NCBI GenBank assembly: GCA_028023455.1 | Contig: JAQFVV010000283.1 | Span: 620,001-684,000, forward strand | DNA from: Epiperipatus broadwayi | Lineage: Eukaryota > Onychophora > Udeonychophora > Euonychophora > Peripatidae | Reading direction: 5' to 3' | DNA length: 64,000 bases | Shown here: piece after piece, positions 20,738 through 32,904 of the stretch | Layout of the letters: each line of letters opens with the position of its first letter | Numbering within the stretch: position 1 is the stretch's first letter | Program-made: the position numbers and the translations under genes | Notes under the pieces: generated by a model | The model's input: only the letters and a program-made list of their open reading frames with translations | The model's database searches: none | Told to the model about the DNA's origin: nothing

Positions 20738-23700
20738 TATCATCATCATCATCATCATTATATTTAAAAAAGAAGCAAGCATGGAGATGTTTTATTTGTA
20801 GATGTCATTGTTCTGATGTTAAAGAAGTTTTGGATTTTTCTGAGATGGCTAAAAATTCATCAGGTCCATTTTTGAGAGAAACATTTTGGATAAACTGTAA
20901 TTGTTAACAATTATTTACAATATAATATTGAAATTATCTCAGTTTCAAAATTACCAACAGAAGTTATTTCTATATGTAAAAATGTGGACTGAAACTTTCA
21001 AGAAGTAATTTATCTACGTAATTCCTGTGTATGTGAGAATGAGATTTTCCTATTAAACTTGATTTTATGGAATGTTTTCATTTGGACTATGAAATTGAAA
21101 TACAGGATTTACCTTTAATAAGAAAATGAATATTTGCTGTTCATTATTATAAAAACAGCCACTAATCTTAAATATGAAGATGTCATCAATGATAATGTAG
21201 AAAATGGTTTTTATACAAAAATTATATAATGTTCTCTGTAGAACAATTTAAGTTAAAATATTTTTAATGAAAATAAAGTTTGTTTTATCAGTTTTTGATA
21301 TTTTGTCCATGGAAGGTAATAACTAGCATATATATATAGTGTGTAGGTAGCTAAAAATCGCTATCCAACAACCTACCTAAGCAATCTGGAATAATGAAAT
21401 ATTTTTTTAATTGGCTGGTAGAAAGATAAAAAGAGTTTGCTAGAGCACTTTTTGATGGTTTTATATTTTTTTCTTCTAAACAGTGGAATCACTACTTACT
21501 AAGTAGTTATTAATGATGGGTAATTGACTGTAAAAAAATAAATAAATACCCACATATATATATTAGTAATACAATTTTATTACTAAGAAAATGCCAATCT
21601 GAATAATAAAAAAAAGTTGTACATAGTTATATATATTTGTTTGTTTTGTATTGTGTTAGTTGATTTGACAATGACTTAAATAAAAAACAATAATTATAAC
21701 AATAGAAAGTGAATCAATATTTCAAATGTGAGATAAAAATATTATAAATTTATTTTAGAACGTGTTGTATTATTTTTTTTAATGAATCAATGTAAAAAAA
21801 AAAAAAAATTATTAAAAACTGAAACGCTTGTTTTCAAATAATAGAAATAGCGCCAGGATAAAAAGGAAACAATTAAGAAATCGTCTGCCTTTTTTTTTTT
21901 TTCTGGTTGGAAAAAGGAGAGATCGGTCAAGCAAGTTAGATCAGAAGGATTATAGTTTTATATTGTTCTACAAAATAGACAATTTTTCTTAATTAATTCA
22001 ACATTCGAATAAAAAAAATAAAAGAAATGGATGATAGAGAAGTGGAAATCATTATTAATTCAAATTTTTAAAAAAAGAAAAGTAACCTGATGTTTGTTTA
22101 AAAGGAACTGAAAAAAAAGGATGTTAAAACAGTTAAGTTTTATTCTCTATAAAAATATTTTATTTGACTATAAATTTATGTAAAGTTGTATATATATAGT
22201 TCAAGCATGAAATATTTTGGCTAAAGAGCATAATTGTGTCGGGGTTGAAGCATTGTTCCTATCGACTATGACCATATAAAAATATAAAGATATGTCTGTC
22301 TGATTGCCTGAGGAGTTGACATTTACACCGGATAAAAATCTATGGATGAATAACACCTAACTACACACAGACTGCCCACTGAAATACTTCAGGATGCTCT
22401 GTAAATCAAACGGGAGTTCTACCAACATCTATTTAACAAAATACATCATCCTTAAGGACTTTGTATAAAGGAAAATTGTAAATTATGTTTTTATTTTATT
22501 TTTTATCAATTTGTATTTTTTTGTTTTTAATTTTTATCTCATCTTATATTTGGAAAAAGCTATTGGTAATTATATAGAGGGAACAATCCAATATGGGAAA
22601 ATATCAAGAGAGTAAAGGGGGGGAGGGGGGATAGGTTGAAAAGTTTATTTTTTTAAAAATAAAGTTTAGATGATTTACTTTCTACTGACAGATGTGAGAT
22701 AGAAATATGCACAAACAATTAAGTGCTTCACTAGGCTATTTTACGGTAAGAGATTTTTTTATTATTAATTTTTTTAAAAGCCACTGATATAAAATATGTA
22801 CCACATGAAATATTAATTATATATATGTTACTAATATTTCTTAAGATAAATTGAATAAATGACTAACATTTTTCTTTTAAATAATATTCTTTATCTTATG
22901 TTCTATCATATTCTGTGTTATGTTATCATTATATTTTTTCGCGATTATTATATATGAGGTTGCAGTTAAATTTACTAAGAGTCGGCAATCTCATTGTGAA
23001 TTAATCATTTGTTTTATTATGATGAGCCTAGCTCTAGACAATAGAAACTAAATATATAGAGATATCCAAGTAATTTATGGGCATCATTTTTTTCAATATT
23101 TTCTTTATTGAGATTTTTAAATCTTTTTCGTTACATAATTTTTTTTCTTTTCTAAATTGTTAAAGAATTTATATTTATGTTTAAATATATTCTATTTTTG
23201 CTTGTAAATAAATATTATGAAGTTGTGTTAGTTAACACGATCTCTGTAGTTTTGTTGATCCAGCATTTACATTCAATTAGGCACTTACATTGCATTTAAT
23301 GGCCTAGGTTTTAAACATGCACACATTCACATTATTGTTTAATAAGCATGGGAGAGAACATTAAATACAGGTTATGTTTTGTTTGACAGATAGGATGTAT
23401 TATTTTAGTCATTGATTAAGAGTATGCATAGATACATACCTGTTAAGAGAGTCAAATGCGAATTCTTCCCGAGTTCGAATATCTGAGGCAACGGTTTTGG
23501 AAAAGAGTGGTAAGATGTGAGAGGAACTGATTTGGATTGCATGTAGATTTAGTGGATGATGCTTAGGCTAGTCTATTTAAGATGGATGTAATCATGAGTC
23601 AGGTATTTCATCATTTTATCTTTAGGATCCTACATGAAGACCCTAGGTCTGACAGTAGTTAGATGTGAGCGTGCTCTCTTTCACCTATATACGGGGATGA

Positions 23701-23892
23701 ACCGGTTTGTTGCATTGGGCACTATCAACTTTGGGATATGGCAGATAAGTGCACCAGCACTTTTAGATTGGAGTAAGTTGGTATATATTATGGTCGAACC
23801 AGCTGATTATTAAAGTTGATTTGTGTGTTCAAATGTATTTGCAGGCAGGAACATCCGGGTATATCAGACCATACCGTTACATATATATATAT
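20738..23892. other. no gene identified
   Basis: AT-rich with poly-T and poly-A runs and a G-run near 22617. 23440-23780 is less AT-biased but shows no family I recognise. Confidence 0.45.
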
Positions 23893-24187
23893 ATGATCAC
23901 TAGATGGAGATTTACCAATAGCTCCTAACAAGCTTTGTTTACATAAACGCTGAGAGAGATAGAATTCAATATCTCTTTCATTGTCTCCCACCACCAGACC
24001 ATGGTTTTGAGCTAGTTGGCTCATGTCAGTAAAGGGTTGGAAGACTAGAAACTGACGTGATCCAACTAGCTCGAAACCATGGTCTGGAGGTGGGAGACAA
24101 TGAAAGAGATATTGAATTCTATCTCTCTTGGCGTTTATGTAAACAAAGCTTCTTAGGAGCTATTGGTAAAGCTCCATCTAGTGATCA
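23893..24187. repeat. near-perfect palindrome with hammerhead-like cores
   Basis: 23893-24030 and 24051-24187 are reverse complements with few mismatches and a 20-bp spacer. Each arm has a hammerhead layout: CUGACGU (plus arm) or CUGACAU (minus arm), stem II GAGC-CAACUA-GCUC (degraded in one arm), a GAAAC-like box, stem III ACCAUGGU, C, then UGG. A9 is U in both arms, so the fault predates the duplication or arose by arm conversion. The outer part of each arm (CAAAGCTT...GGAGCTATTGG...GCTC) resembles the tail of the tRNA-hammerhead SINE family. Confidence 0.7.
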
Positions 24188-24299
24188 TAAAATGCAAGCT
24201 AAAAGCAAGTTACGAAATTTATAACTTGTTTTGTTTATCATATATATATATATGAAAGCAAGTCATCACATGACCTATACAGCTTGCATTACCAATATG

Positions 24300-24600
24300 T
24301 AATAAATAAAGAGCGTGCAAGTAGCTCTACACAATCTTTTTTTATGATGTCACAAGAAAAAGCACTTGAAATTTTTATCTAGGATTGTCTCCATACCCAG
24401 ACCAGTTTTGGGCTATGGCTCTCTTCAGTGAAGAGCTAGGAGATTATATTCAGAATACTAATTCAAGCCAAACATTTATCTAATACTTAACTGGGGATGG
24501 GGACCATACTAAATAAAGATTTCAAATGCTTTCTCTTGTGGCATTTATAACAAATAAAAAAAAGCTTGTTTAGAGCTATTAGCATGCTCTTTATTTATTA
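24300..24600. mobile_element. tRNA-hammerhead SINE (minus) next to inverted half unit (plus)
   Basis: Reading the minus strand from about 24490, a tRNA-like head (GTTAAGTATTAGATAAATG, then CTGAATATAATCTCCTAGC) is followed by a hammerhead (24391-24440). The tail has a GTAGAGCTACTTGCACGCTC hairpin and ends TTTATTTATT. This aligns along its length with the plus-strand element at 16565. The plus strand at 24491-24600 starts TGGGGATGGGGACC, the sequence expected just 3' of a hammerhead cut, and ends with the same GCTCTTTATTTATT tail. Two partial elements therefore meet head to head. Confidence 0.6.
24391..24440 (-). ncRNA. hammerhead motif in tRNA-SINE, box 2 mutated
   Basis: Minus strand: CUCUUCA, CUGAAGA, stem II with a canonical G-C closing pair and loop CAUA, AAA in place of GAA, stem III ACUGGU, C, UGGGUA. 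Stem I keeps about four pairs. The G12 to A change should abolish cleavage. Confidence 0.6.
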
Positions 24601-25548
24601 TATATATATAAATCAGTATCATTCAACAGAAAAAATTTATTTGCTTAAAGTTTAATTTTTATTCAAAATGGTTTCATTTTATGTAAGAAACAATTTTAAT
24701 TAAAAATGAGAGTGTATTGGAATTTTTTGAAATTTATTTCTAAAATGAGACCTAATATTATCTCTTTTGGGGGTAAAAAAATATTTTACTTTATTTAGAA
24801 TTTTCATTTAATTTAAACTGTGATGATTTTTTATCCTAACACATGCACTGTACTTTTTTTATTTAAATATAGATAGTATCAGAACTTTTTTTTTTTTGAT
24901 GAATTTATAGTTTATTTATTCAATTTTAATTTTTGTAATTATGATGTTACAATTTTGATTTAATGTCCTGAACAGTTTTTTTGTTTTAATTTTTTATTCT
25001 ATACTGTAAACTTTAAGGGAAGTTTTACCAATAATTGATTTTTCTTTCTTTTTTTTTTTTTTTTTGCATGGACAGTATTTAGTAGATTTTCTTTGTGTTC
25101 TCATACATATATAAAACAGGATAAATATAAAATTTAGCTACAAAGTTTCATGATTAATAAGTTAATCTCATATATAGGTTGCTGGTATGAAATATCCTGA
25201 ACATTGTATCTATAGTAAAAGTTCTGGTAGCTCTTAATCCAGTTCAGCTTCTTTATGGTATCAAGAACTTTAGCCAGCCAATCAGTCTACTTACCACATA
25301 TTGGGTTTTAGCTTATGGAGAAGCCATCCCTTTCTTTTCTGTAAAATTTAGACATGATTAACATGGGCACTAGCAATGAGCTGACTTTTCTGCATTTTCT
25401 CTAATCTAATAATAATCAGTTAATCATAACCAAATATATAAAGACATATGAAGAAATTTATAAACAGAATAATGAAATTTTTTTAATTTACATTAATCCT
25501 TTAAAAATAAATTGTAAAATTTGCTCAGTAATTTGGTATTAAAGCTGC

Positions 25549-25800
25549 AACACAGAGCATGTATTAGACCTACTGTACCTGCTCACATTCATATAAATCC
25601 ACTGATAACTTTGTAATATTGGTATCTGATCAAAATAATGTGTACATGAATTTTGTACATGACTTCTTTGGCAAAAAAAATGTGTACATGGATCTTGTAC
25701 ATGATATTTTGGCAAGATTTACAAAGTTATCAGGTGGGGGAGTTGATACGAATGTGAAAAGGGTGCATTAGGTCTAATACATGCTCCATGTTGCAGGACT
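25549..25800. repeat. short inverted-repeat element (MITE-like)
   Basis: CTGCAACACAGAGCATGTATTAGACCTA near 25549 is inverted as AGGTCTAATACATGCTCCATGTTGCAG near 25775-25797. Inner parts also pair (ACTGATAACTTTGTAA / TTACAAAGTTATCAG). The loop holds two copies of a GTGTACATG..TTGTACATGA phrase. It has no coding capacity. A target duplication is not evident. Confidence 0.65.
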
Positions 25801-25852
25801 AAAAATAACTAAAAATAAAAACATAATAAAACATAATAATGTGATTTGCGAC

Positions 25853-26260
25853 CTTAATGAAATGACAGCATTACACAAAAAAATTGTTATTTTAAATACG
25901 CACTAAACAAACAGTAAATGATTTTGGTTTTTAAATAGCAAGACATTCAAATATGTACGACTTGGATACTAATAACTTTTAAGAACAACATTTGAAATAA
26001 ATAAAAAAAGTGATTTGAGATCTTAATGAAATGATGGCATTACACAATAAAAATTGTGTTTAAATATGCACCAAACAAACCATAAATGATTTTGATTTTT
26101 AAATAACAAGACATTTAAATATGTGCAACTTAGACAGTAACAACTTTTAAGAATGACATTTGAAATAACAATAAAAAATGTGATTCAATCTTAATGAAAT
26201 GACGCCATTACACAAAAAAATTGTTACTAAACAAACAGTAAATGCTTTTGGTTTTTAAAT
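25853..26260. repeat. tandem repeat, about 169-bp unit, 2.4 copies
   Basis: CTTAATGAAATGA followed by GCATTACACAA starts near 25853, 26021 and 26190. The units also share AAACAAACAGTAAATG, TTTTTAAATA and ACATTTGAAATAA segments in the same order, with substitutions. No ORF is present. It is a small satellite or the tandem core of a larger element. Confidence 0.7.
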
Positions 26261-26399
26261 AATATTTATAAAAATACATTAAGTATACTCATATGATACT
26301 TACCATGTAATATATAACATGAATTGTTACCTTGAAACAAAACATTTCACATGTTATATTGCCACAAAAAAATGAAGATCTCTACTAAAAATTCTCCCT

Positions 26400-26885
26400 C
26401 CGAAAACGGAGCACGTGATTGCAGAGTATGTTGAGATTTTCAACAGAAATGCTAATAAACATTTTTTTTTTTTATATAAACAAATTAAACCAAAAAAAAA
26501 GGAAACAAAAACTGAAAATATGCAACTGTTTATGAATCAGAATAGTCCTTATCAAAAAGGAATCTGGACAATAACTGAAAATGTCAAAGTATTACAAAAA
26601 AAAAAAGATCGCCTTGATAAAAAAAACACGTTTTGTCACGTATACTTGCCAGGATTATTTCCTTTCAATTTGACATTATTGCAACATTACACATTTATTG
26701 TGAGTGTGAAAAGGCCTCATATCTCCCCTACATTGCACTTCTAATACCAAAGTACTATTTGCACCAATTAAAGTGCATTACAAAGAAAAAACACCTTTGT
26801 TTCTTAAAAAAATATTTTTCTTTGTTTATTATATTAAGTTTTAGATTTTTGTCAAAATCAGAATAAATAAAATAAAACATTTCTA
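26400..26885. other. no gene supported
   Basis: An open frame at 26415-26744 is lysine- and phenylalanine-rich, driven by A and T runs, and shows no domain. I do not support it as a gene. Confidence 0.4.
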
Positions 26886-26906
26886 GGTTCTTGTGTATAA
26901 TTCAAC

Positions 26907-27079
26907 CGATGACGTATTACCCTGAAGGCACATCGGTCTAAAGTTGCGATTTTTAAGATAACGTCTCCAAGTAATCTGCAGTCACATTTAGTCACTAAAA
27001 TGTGTCCGCAGATCACGTGAACATGGCACATTAAAAAACGCAACATTAGACCAATATGCCTTCAGGGTAATACATCATC
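26907..27079. mobile_element. palindromic MITE, copy 1
   Basis: The ends GATGACGTATTACCCTGAAG and CTTCAGGGTAATACATCATC are inverted repeats and the whole 173 bp folds on itself (TTGCGATTTTTAAGATAACG etc.). A second copy of the same length is at 56861-57032. Inner parts include CAGTCACATTTAGTCACTAAAATGTG. Confidence 0.75.
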
Positions 27080-27960
27080 GTTTGATCACGTGGTAAAAAA
27101 AAAAAAAAAGGCAAAAATATAAAAATTTAAACATAAAAAAAAGAAAAAAAATGTGATAATAAAAAAAAAGGCAAAAATCTGATGCAGGTCAGGCAAATAG
27201 TAAAAAAATAAAAATGTACATGCATGTGTCAAAATAATTTAGAAAAAACTATATTATAATTTATAAAACCACCCTATATTATGCTCAATTATAAAAAACA
27301 GCGCGTAGCGCTGGAATTGGCGGGGGGGGCCTTTGTGTTTTTGACAAGCCGTAGGCTTGGCGTATACCTATACCTTGTATTACTCTCATAGCTGTAATTT
27401 TTATAATTGCCCATGAATTTACGAAAAATAATTTTCTGTATGATATAATTCAGAAATTAAAAATTGCCGATGAATTTACGAAAAATAATTTTCTGTATGA
27501 TACAATTCAGAAATTAAATTAAAATGTAATTCAATTGTAGAAATATTAACAAAAAAATTTTGTAAATTTTAAATAAACAGCTAAATTAAAAAGACGCAAT
27601 TTAATGCAAATCTGGTATTAATGGCGTCATTTAATGCAAATCTGGTATTAATGGCGTTGCACCCTGTAATTTTTATAATTGCCGATGAATTTACGAAAAA
27701 TAATTTGAGAATTGTAGAAATATTAACAAAAAGATTTTGTAAATTTAAAATAAACAGATAAATAAAAAACAGTTTACCGGAATAAATTACGAAAAATAAT
27801 TTTCTGTATGATACAATTCAGAAATTAAAAATGAAATTAAAACGTAATTCAATTGTAGAAATATTAACAAAAAAATATTTGTAAATTCAAAATAAACAGA
27901 TAAATAAAACACTTTACCCGAATTAACAGCTCAAAAAAGTAACTGTGATGCCGTGGATAG
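27080..27960. repeat. short dispersed and tandem repeats inside DNA element
   Basis: ATTTACGAAAAATAATT with TTCTGTATGATACAATTCAGAAATTAA recurs near 27418, 27474, 27690 and 27788; the first two form a 59-bp tandem pair. ATGCAAATCTGGTATTAATGGCGT is also duplicated (27604 and 27635). A GTAGCGCTGG/AGCCGTAGGCTTGG patch with a G run lies at 27303-27360. Confidence 0.6.
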
Positions 27961-28177
27961 CAGAATCACAATAGACAGAAAAATCAAAAAATTTTCCAAA
28001 CCTCTCTACGAATTTTAAATCTCGCGGGTGAAAAAAAAAAATTGACTCTCTGATGGATTAATCATGCCAGTCACTTGGTTACCATGACAACATTGTCATG
28101 CAAAAAAACATCGATGTCTACCGGAAGGGAAATCGGTAAGTTAAAAATGTTATCGGTTGAATTATACACAAGTACCC

Positions 28178-29668
28178 ATTTCTATTAAAATAGAAACCTT
28201 TTTTATATTTGATTTTGAATAATTTATAACATTTCACATTATCAAGTAATAATATTTAATCAATCAACATTTAAGTTATTCTATACTTCATTTTAAATAT
28301 ATATGTAAATTTTATCTTTCTACTTTTACTTCTAAGCTTAAATATATTTGTGTGTGCACACTGTTATGTGCCATGAAATTAATTTGTCTCAATATATATA
28401 TATATTCCTGTCAAAGTATATATTTACTTTTCATTTGATTAAGTTTTTCAATTATGTAATTGTGTACATAAATTGGATAGTTATTTACTGTGCCATCAAC
28501 TAGGGAAATGGGCTGTTAATTTTCATTTCTCAAATAGATTAGGAAAGTAATATTTTGAGTATGTTAGTGACATATTGAAATCTAGATCCATTTAGTTTAT
28601 TGTTTTATCAAAAAAAAAGTTTTGGGGTTCTGCACAAAGATACTTTTGTACCATATTTCTTCTGCCATTTGAAAATTTTTCCGTGAAACATTTATGATCT
28701 TATTAACATTTTAAACATTTTCCTGTAGGACTATTTCTTTTCTGATATCTTAGGGAAGAACGTGTGAAAAGATATATATCTATCCAAAGAGACTGTGACT
28801 TGAATCCATAGTAATATTTTTATTGTAATATTGGATTTCTTAATTCAGAAACTATTTTTTCAAATGAATACTTGATATTCAAAAGTTGAATATGCAAATT
28901 CTAATATGCAAATTATAATTTGCATCATATCTCTAGGAATGGCAACCAATTTTCTAGATAGGTTGTTGCTAAAAATGATATAGATATAATATTCAGTAGA
29001 TCAAGAAAATTTATTAAGATATGATCTGAAATCTGTCTCTACTAGTTTTGGATTAAGTTATCCGTGGCATTACCATTTTGAATTTGAGTATATCTGCTTT
29101 GTAGGAGTCCATGGCGAATGTAGAAGCTTTGATTAATTATAGGTATTTAATTAATTAATTGCATAGATAGATAAATAGATGCAAATAAATGTCAAATATT
29201 ATTTATCAAAATTAGATGATTCACTGTTGATAAAAAATAAAAAAAATAGTTTCCAATATATATCTATGTGTGAAATTTCTAATGGAAATCTAAGAGAAAC
29301 TAAAAAGTTCAATTAAATAATACTGTATTTGAGGTTTTTTTTTTTTTAAAAAAAATTGATTTTGTTTAATTTATCTCTTCATAAAATTTAGTTTAATTGA
29401 GAATTCAATATCTTTCATTGCATGATTGATCTGCTTTTGGGAATTAAAGTTATAAGATGTTTAAAAGAATGGGAATGGTGGAGCGTAGGTATTTTAATAT
29501 TCACCATATGCATCTTTTTAAAAAAATCTAAACGGAAATTTAATCAAATTGCTAATTTTTTTTTTCATATTTATTAGTCAGATATTTTAAATAATAAATT
29601 AGGTGGTTAATCGTATATATATATTGTAGTCTTATTTTTAACTTATAGAAACTTAATTTTTTTTTTAG
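28178..29668. other. no gene seen, probable intron
   Basis: AT-rich. It lies immediately 5' of the exon at 29669, so it may be intronic. Confidence 0.4.
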
Positions 29669-29754
29669 GGTCTAGCTTTGACCAATTATAATTCTCATCC
29701 GCCAGTAATATGGTATTTCCCTGCTGTTGACCTGCCCGAAAATATATATGACCG
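29669..29754 (+). CDS. orphan internal exon, 86 nt, unknown protein
   Basis: A strong acceptor (AATTTTTTTTTTAG) ends at 29668 and a consensus donor (ACCG|GTAAGT) begins at 29755. Between them only one frame is open: 28 codons plus two bases, so it enters in phase 0 and leaves in phase 2. The peptide includes NYNSHPPVIWYF and PAVDLPENIYD. Its composition is clearly less AT-rich than the flanks, and the other two frames meet stops at once. I do not recognise the protein. No neighbouring exon was found within several kb, which fits a gene with very long introns. It is the best host-gene evidence in the window. Confidence 0.6.
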
Positions 29755-30849
29755 GTAAGTTTCAAATTATTTTTATTGATTTGTGGATGAGTGGAAATTA
29801 TGAAAAATTATAGAATGTTTGCAAAAAAATTGTAAGCTCAAAAGGAAAACCAGCATAATTGCTTTTTTCCATCTAGTGTAGAGTTAATTCACCGAACATA
29901 GCACTAGATGGCGCTATAGTCAATGTTTATAAATTTTTCTGATAGGAGATTATCGCTAGAACAAAAATTGCACATCACCTTACATTTATTTTAAAATATC
30001 CAATATAATGATTTAAAACTTCATACACTAAATTTTTGGCCCATTTAAAATATCCAATATAATGATTTAAAACTTCATACACTAAATTTTTGGCCCAATC
30101 CAATATCCCACTATATAGATTTTAGTCTCATTTTTCAGTTAACTGCTAGTGAATAATTCTATGATAAAGGATTATAGAGGCTATAAATATATAGTATGTA
30201 TATTCTAAAATATGTAGAGGAAAGCCAAGACATGCATATATATTACATATTATTAGCACTATATGTATATTTGATATTCTGTCACTTATTCACAAGGTTA
30301 TTAAAGTGTGTAGAAATTAACTTAGCCTTATGAATATAAATTATAGCCAATGAGAATGAAACTGCACAGGCAATTTCACAGATTTGACATTGATACCAAT
30401 AGATATCATTGTCTAATCTGTTATCTATATAAGGTTATAGATGGTGAAGATGAAAGGATTTATTTTATTTCTGCAATGTGGATTGCTTTTATGTTGTGGG
30501 CATTGCATTAATAATATAGTTAGTGGTAAGGTATTTATCATTAATTATTTCATATTATAGTACTGTCTAATTTAACCTTTATATATGTTTGTTTTTTTAC
30601 TGTTATTAAACTGAATAGCAATTAGTTGTGCCTTATAATGTGAATGAAACTGTAAGGACATCTCTATGGATTTGACGTTCATCCTAATATACATTATGTT
30701 CTACTCTACTATCCATATAAGATGTTATAAAGCAAATGGAAATGAATTGCTTCTCCATTTGCAATGTGGGTGCCTTGATACTAGAGGGTGTTGTGTTAAA
30801 GATAGCTTTCACAAGTTTATTGCTATATACAAGGGAGTATCTCAAAATA
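29755..30849. other. probable intron; includes a 54-bp tandem duplication
   Basis: A CACTAGATGGCGCT motif at 29910-29923 resembles a CTCF core site. A 54-bp unit starting TTTAAAATATCCAATATAATG is duplicated head to tail at 29990-30097. The rest is AT-rich and without a gene. Confidence 0.5.
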
Positions 30850-31565
30850 GTAATTATTTTCTGGTGGATATATCCATTGTAGCTTCACCTGCTAGATGCC
30901 TTTTGCAGACCAACCAGTGTCATCAAATGAAATTGTGGCACCATGTAATTTTTTTTCTGATGAATGCTTCTTACGTATTCTTAAAAATTGGAACATGAAA
31001 TTCTGTTTCTAATGCTTGAAACAGATTAAAAGTAAGCTGCTTTGGGAAAACTCAAGTTTACAAATTGTTTAATGGAAGTATTCAAATTTACCCCATTCCA
31101 GAAAAGTGTGATGAGTGTAGTTGAGTGTCAAAATGATGCTTTTTTTTTTTTTTGATACAAAGGTATTTTTCACTCAGAATTCCTTTGTAAATAGTCAGGC
31201 AATTTACCTACAAATTCTTAAGTGTTTGTGTGAGTTGTGACAAAGGTAGGATTGTTGGTATCATCACAACAGCACACCATGCATGAAGCCTTGAATACAA
31301 AATATTTTTTAACCAAAAAACATCATGACCCAGGTTATTCGCCCATCGTATTTATCTGATCTTATTATTTGGGACTTTTTTTTTATTTCTCCGAATAAAA
31401 AAATTCTCTAAGGAAATCATTTTCTGAACATGGAAGAGATGAAGGAAAAATAATGGGAGATATTAAAAGGCATCACTTTGGAAGAGTTTCTGCAGTGTTT
31501 TTAAAAATGGAGAATATGTTTAGTTTGATTCATTGCATTAAATGGACAGTACTTTGAAGAAGATT
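30850..31565 (+). mobile_element. mariner transposase relic, second copy
   Basis: It aligns by eye with the relic at 18720-19625. Shared landmarks are CAACC..TGTCATCAAATGAAAT followed by GGCACCATGTAA, a poly-T run before a DTKGIF-like string, degraded NSTPCMKP-like, LTKKH and SDLI-WDFF pieces, and a C-terminal tail ending GCATTAAATGGACAGTACTTTGA (ASDGQYF in the family). Stops and frameshifts are numerous. Terminal repeats were not found. Confidence 0.6.
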
Positions 31566-32904
31566 GAAACACTTTTTTGTAACAAAATTCTGGGATTTTG
31601 GGAGTATCTCTTCATATATATTTATATTAAAGCAAAGATTTTCACAGCTAAAAGATATGACGATATTTCCAGTTTTGTTCATGTATATACTAATGATAAA
31701 CTTGACAGTATGATTAAGTACCTTAAACCATATTAAACAAAATTGCCACTAATGTCAAATTCCTTTTTGTTTCTGAAGTATTCCTAGATTTTTATTAGAC
31801 TAAAATCTAATTGTTTTTAAATAATTTGATATATTGATCAAAAAAAGCCTTTAGATTAAAATCTGAATTTTCATTTATGATAAAACCTCCTTTCTTCATA
31901 CTTTCTTTTTGGATTTCATTGGACAAAATAATCCCTGGAAAATTTAAAATCAATTTTTTATGATACTATCCATTAAAATAATCATTTTGTAATTTTTGGA
32001 TATCTCTGCAACATTCTATTTAGTGAGACTTTATATTATTACCATTATTTTAAATCTACATAATATACTCTAGTCTCCTTTTTTACTTTTTTTTTACCCT
32101 TACTAACCCATTTCCATTCATTATAATCAATTCTGTGTCCTTGGAATTGATCATCAAATAATCAAAAACACTCCTACTCTGAGGTATAATTCTAATTAAT
32201 CTTCTCTTCATGCACAAATCAGGATCTTCTAATTATGAGTCAATAAATGCACCATTGTCCAGAAGCAATTGGCATGTGAACTAAATAGTGATATGATGTT
32301 AATAGCAACATCAACAAATGTATACATAAGTAAATCTAAAATTTATATTCATAAAATTATATATACATTTTCAATACTAATAAAGTACCTTTTATTATCT
32401 TGTATTGTGAAGCATGTAATGATGAGGCCACCAACTGATGAACTGATCAGGTGGAAATTTAAACTTAATTAATCCTTTAGTTCTAATCATTGAATAACTT
32501 CATATGGCTCTTTTGTCTGTTTGTTTTTGCAATTGTTCAACAATTACTCAATAATTGTTTGATGTTTTTGTATTTATTTGATGGCAAAAGTTGGAACTAA
32601 AATCTATATTGATAAATTTCACCTAAAACAACTAGATGTCAATATTGTTGAGAAAAAAAATTAACCAAACTCCAAGAATGGATTTTCAGGTCAAGGGAAG
32701 ATTAAATTCAAAAGTAGTAAATGCACTTTCAAAAGTCATAATTTGTTAATTGTTTATATTTGTAAAAGTAAATGAAAGATTTATTATTTTGATAAATATG
32801 GTTGTATTCAGATTTTATTTTGAACATTTATTTTTTGGAAGAAAATAAGAAAAACAATAATTTGATCAGGAAGTTATTGGTTTGGTTAAAAAAAAAACAC
32901 CTAT
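31566..32904. other. no gene seen
   Basis: AT-rich sequence. Open frames at 31542 and 32269 show no domain or coding bias. Confidence 0.45.

Larger units (their letters stand above)
26886..28177. mobile_element. DNA element with 25-bp terminal inverted repeats
   Basis: GGTTCTTGTGTATAATTCAACCGAT near 26886 is inverted at 28152-28176 with two mismatches. The interior has no transposase. It holds a palindromic MITE (26907-27079) right behind the left end and several copies of a CGATGAATTTACGAAAAATAATT phrase (27411-27830). Subterminal sequence near 27990-28140 (ATCATGCCAGT, CATGACAACATTGTCATG, CTACCGG) has an inverted counterpart inside the Tigger-like element at 55420-55540. This suggests a shared or inserted segment. 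It is non-autonomous; the superfamily is not clear. Confidence 0.55.

Noticed and set aside
20591-20760. CRISPR-like short repeats
   Set aside because: GTTT and ATC/ATT runs are simple microsatellites without spacers, in an animal genome.
26415-26866. Overlapping 109- and 77-codon frames
   Set aside because: Lys- and Phe-rich text from A and T runs, no homology recognised.
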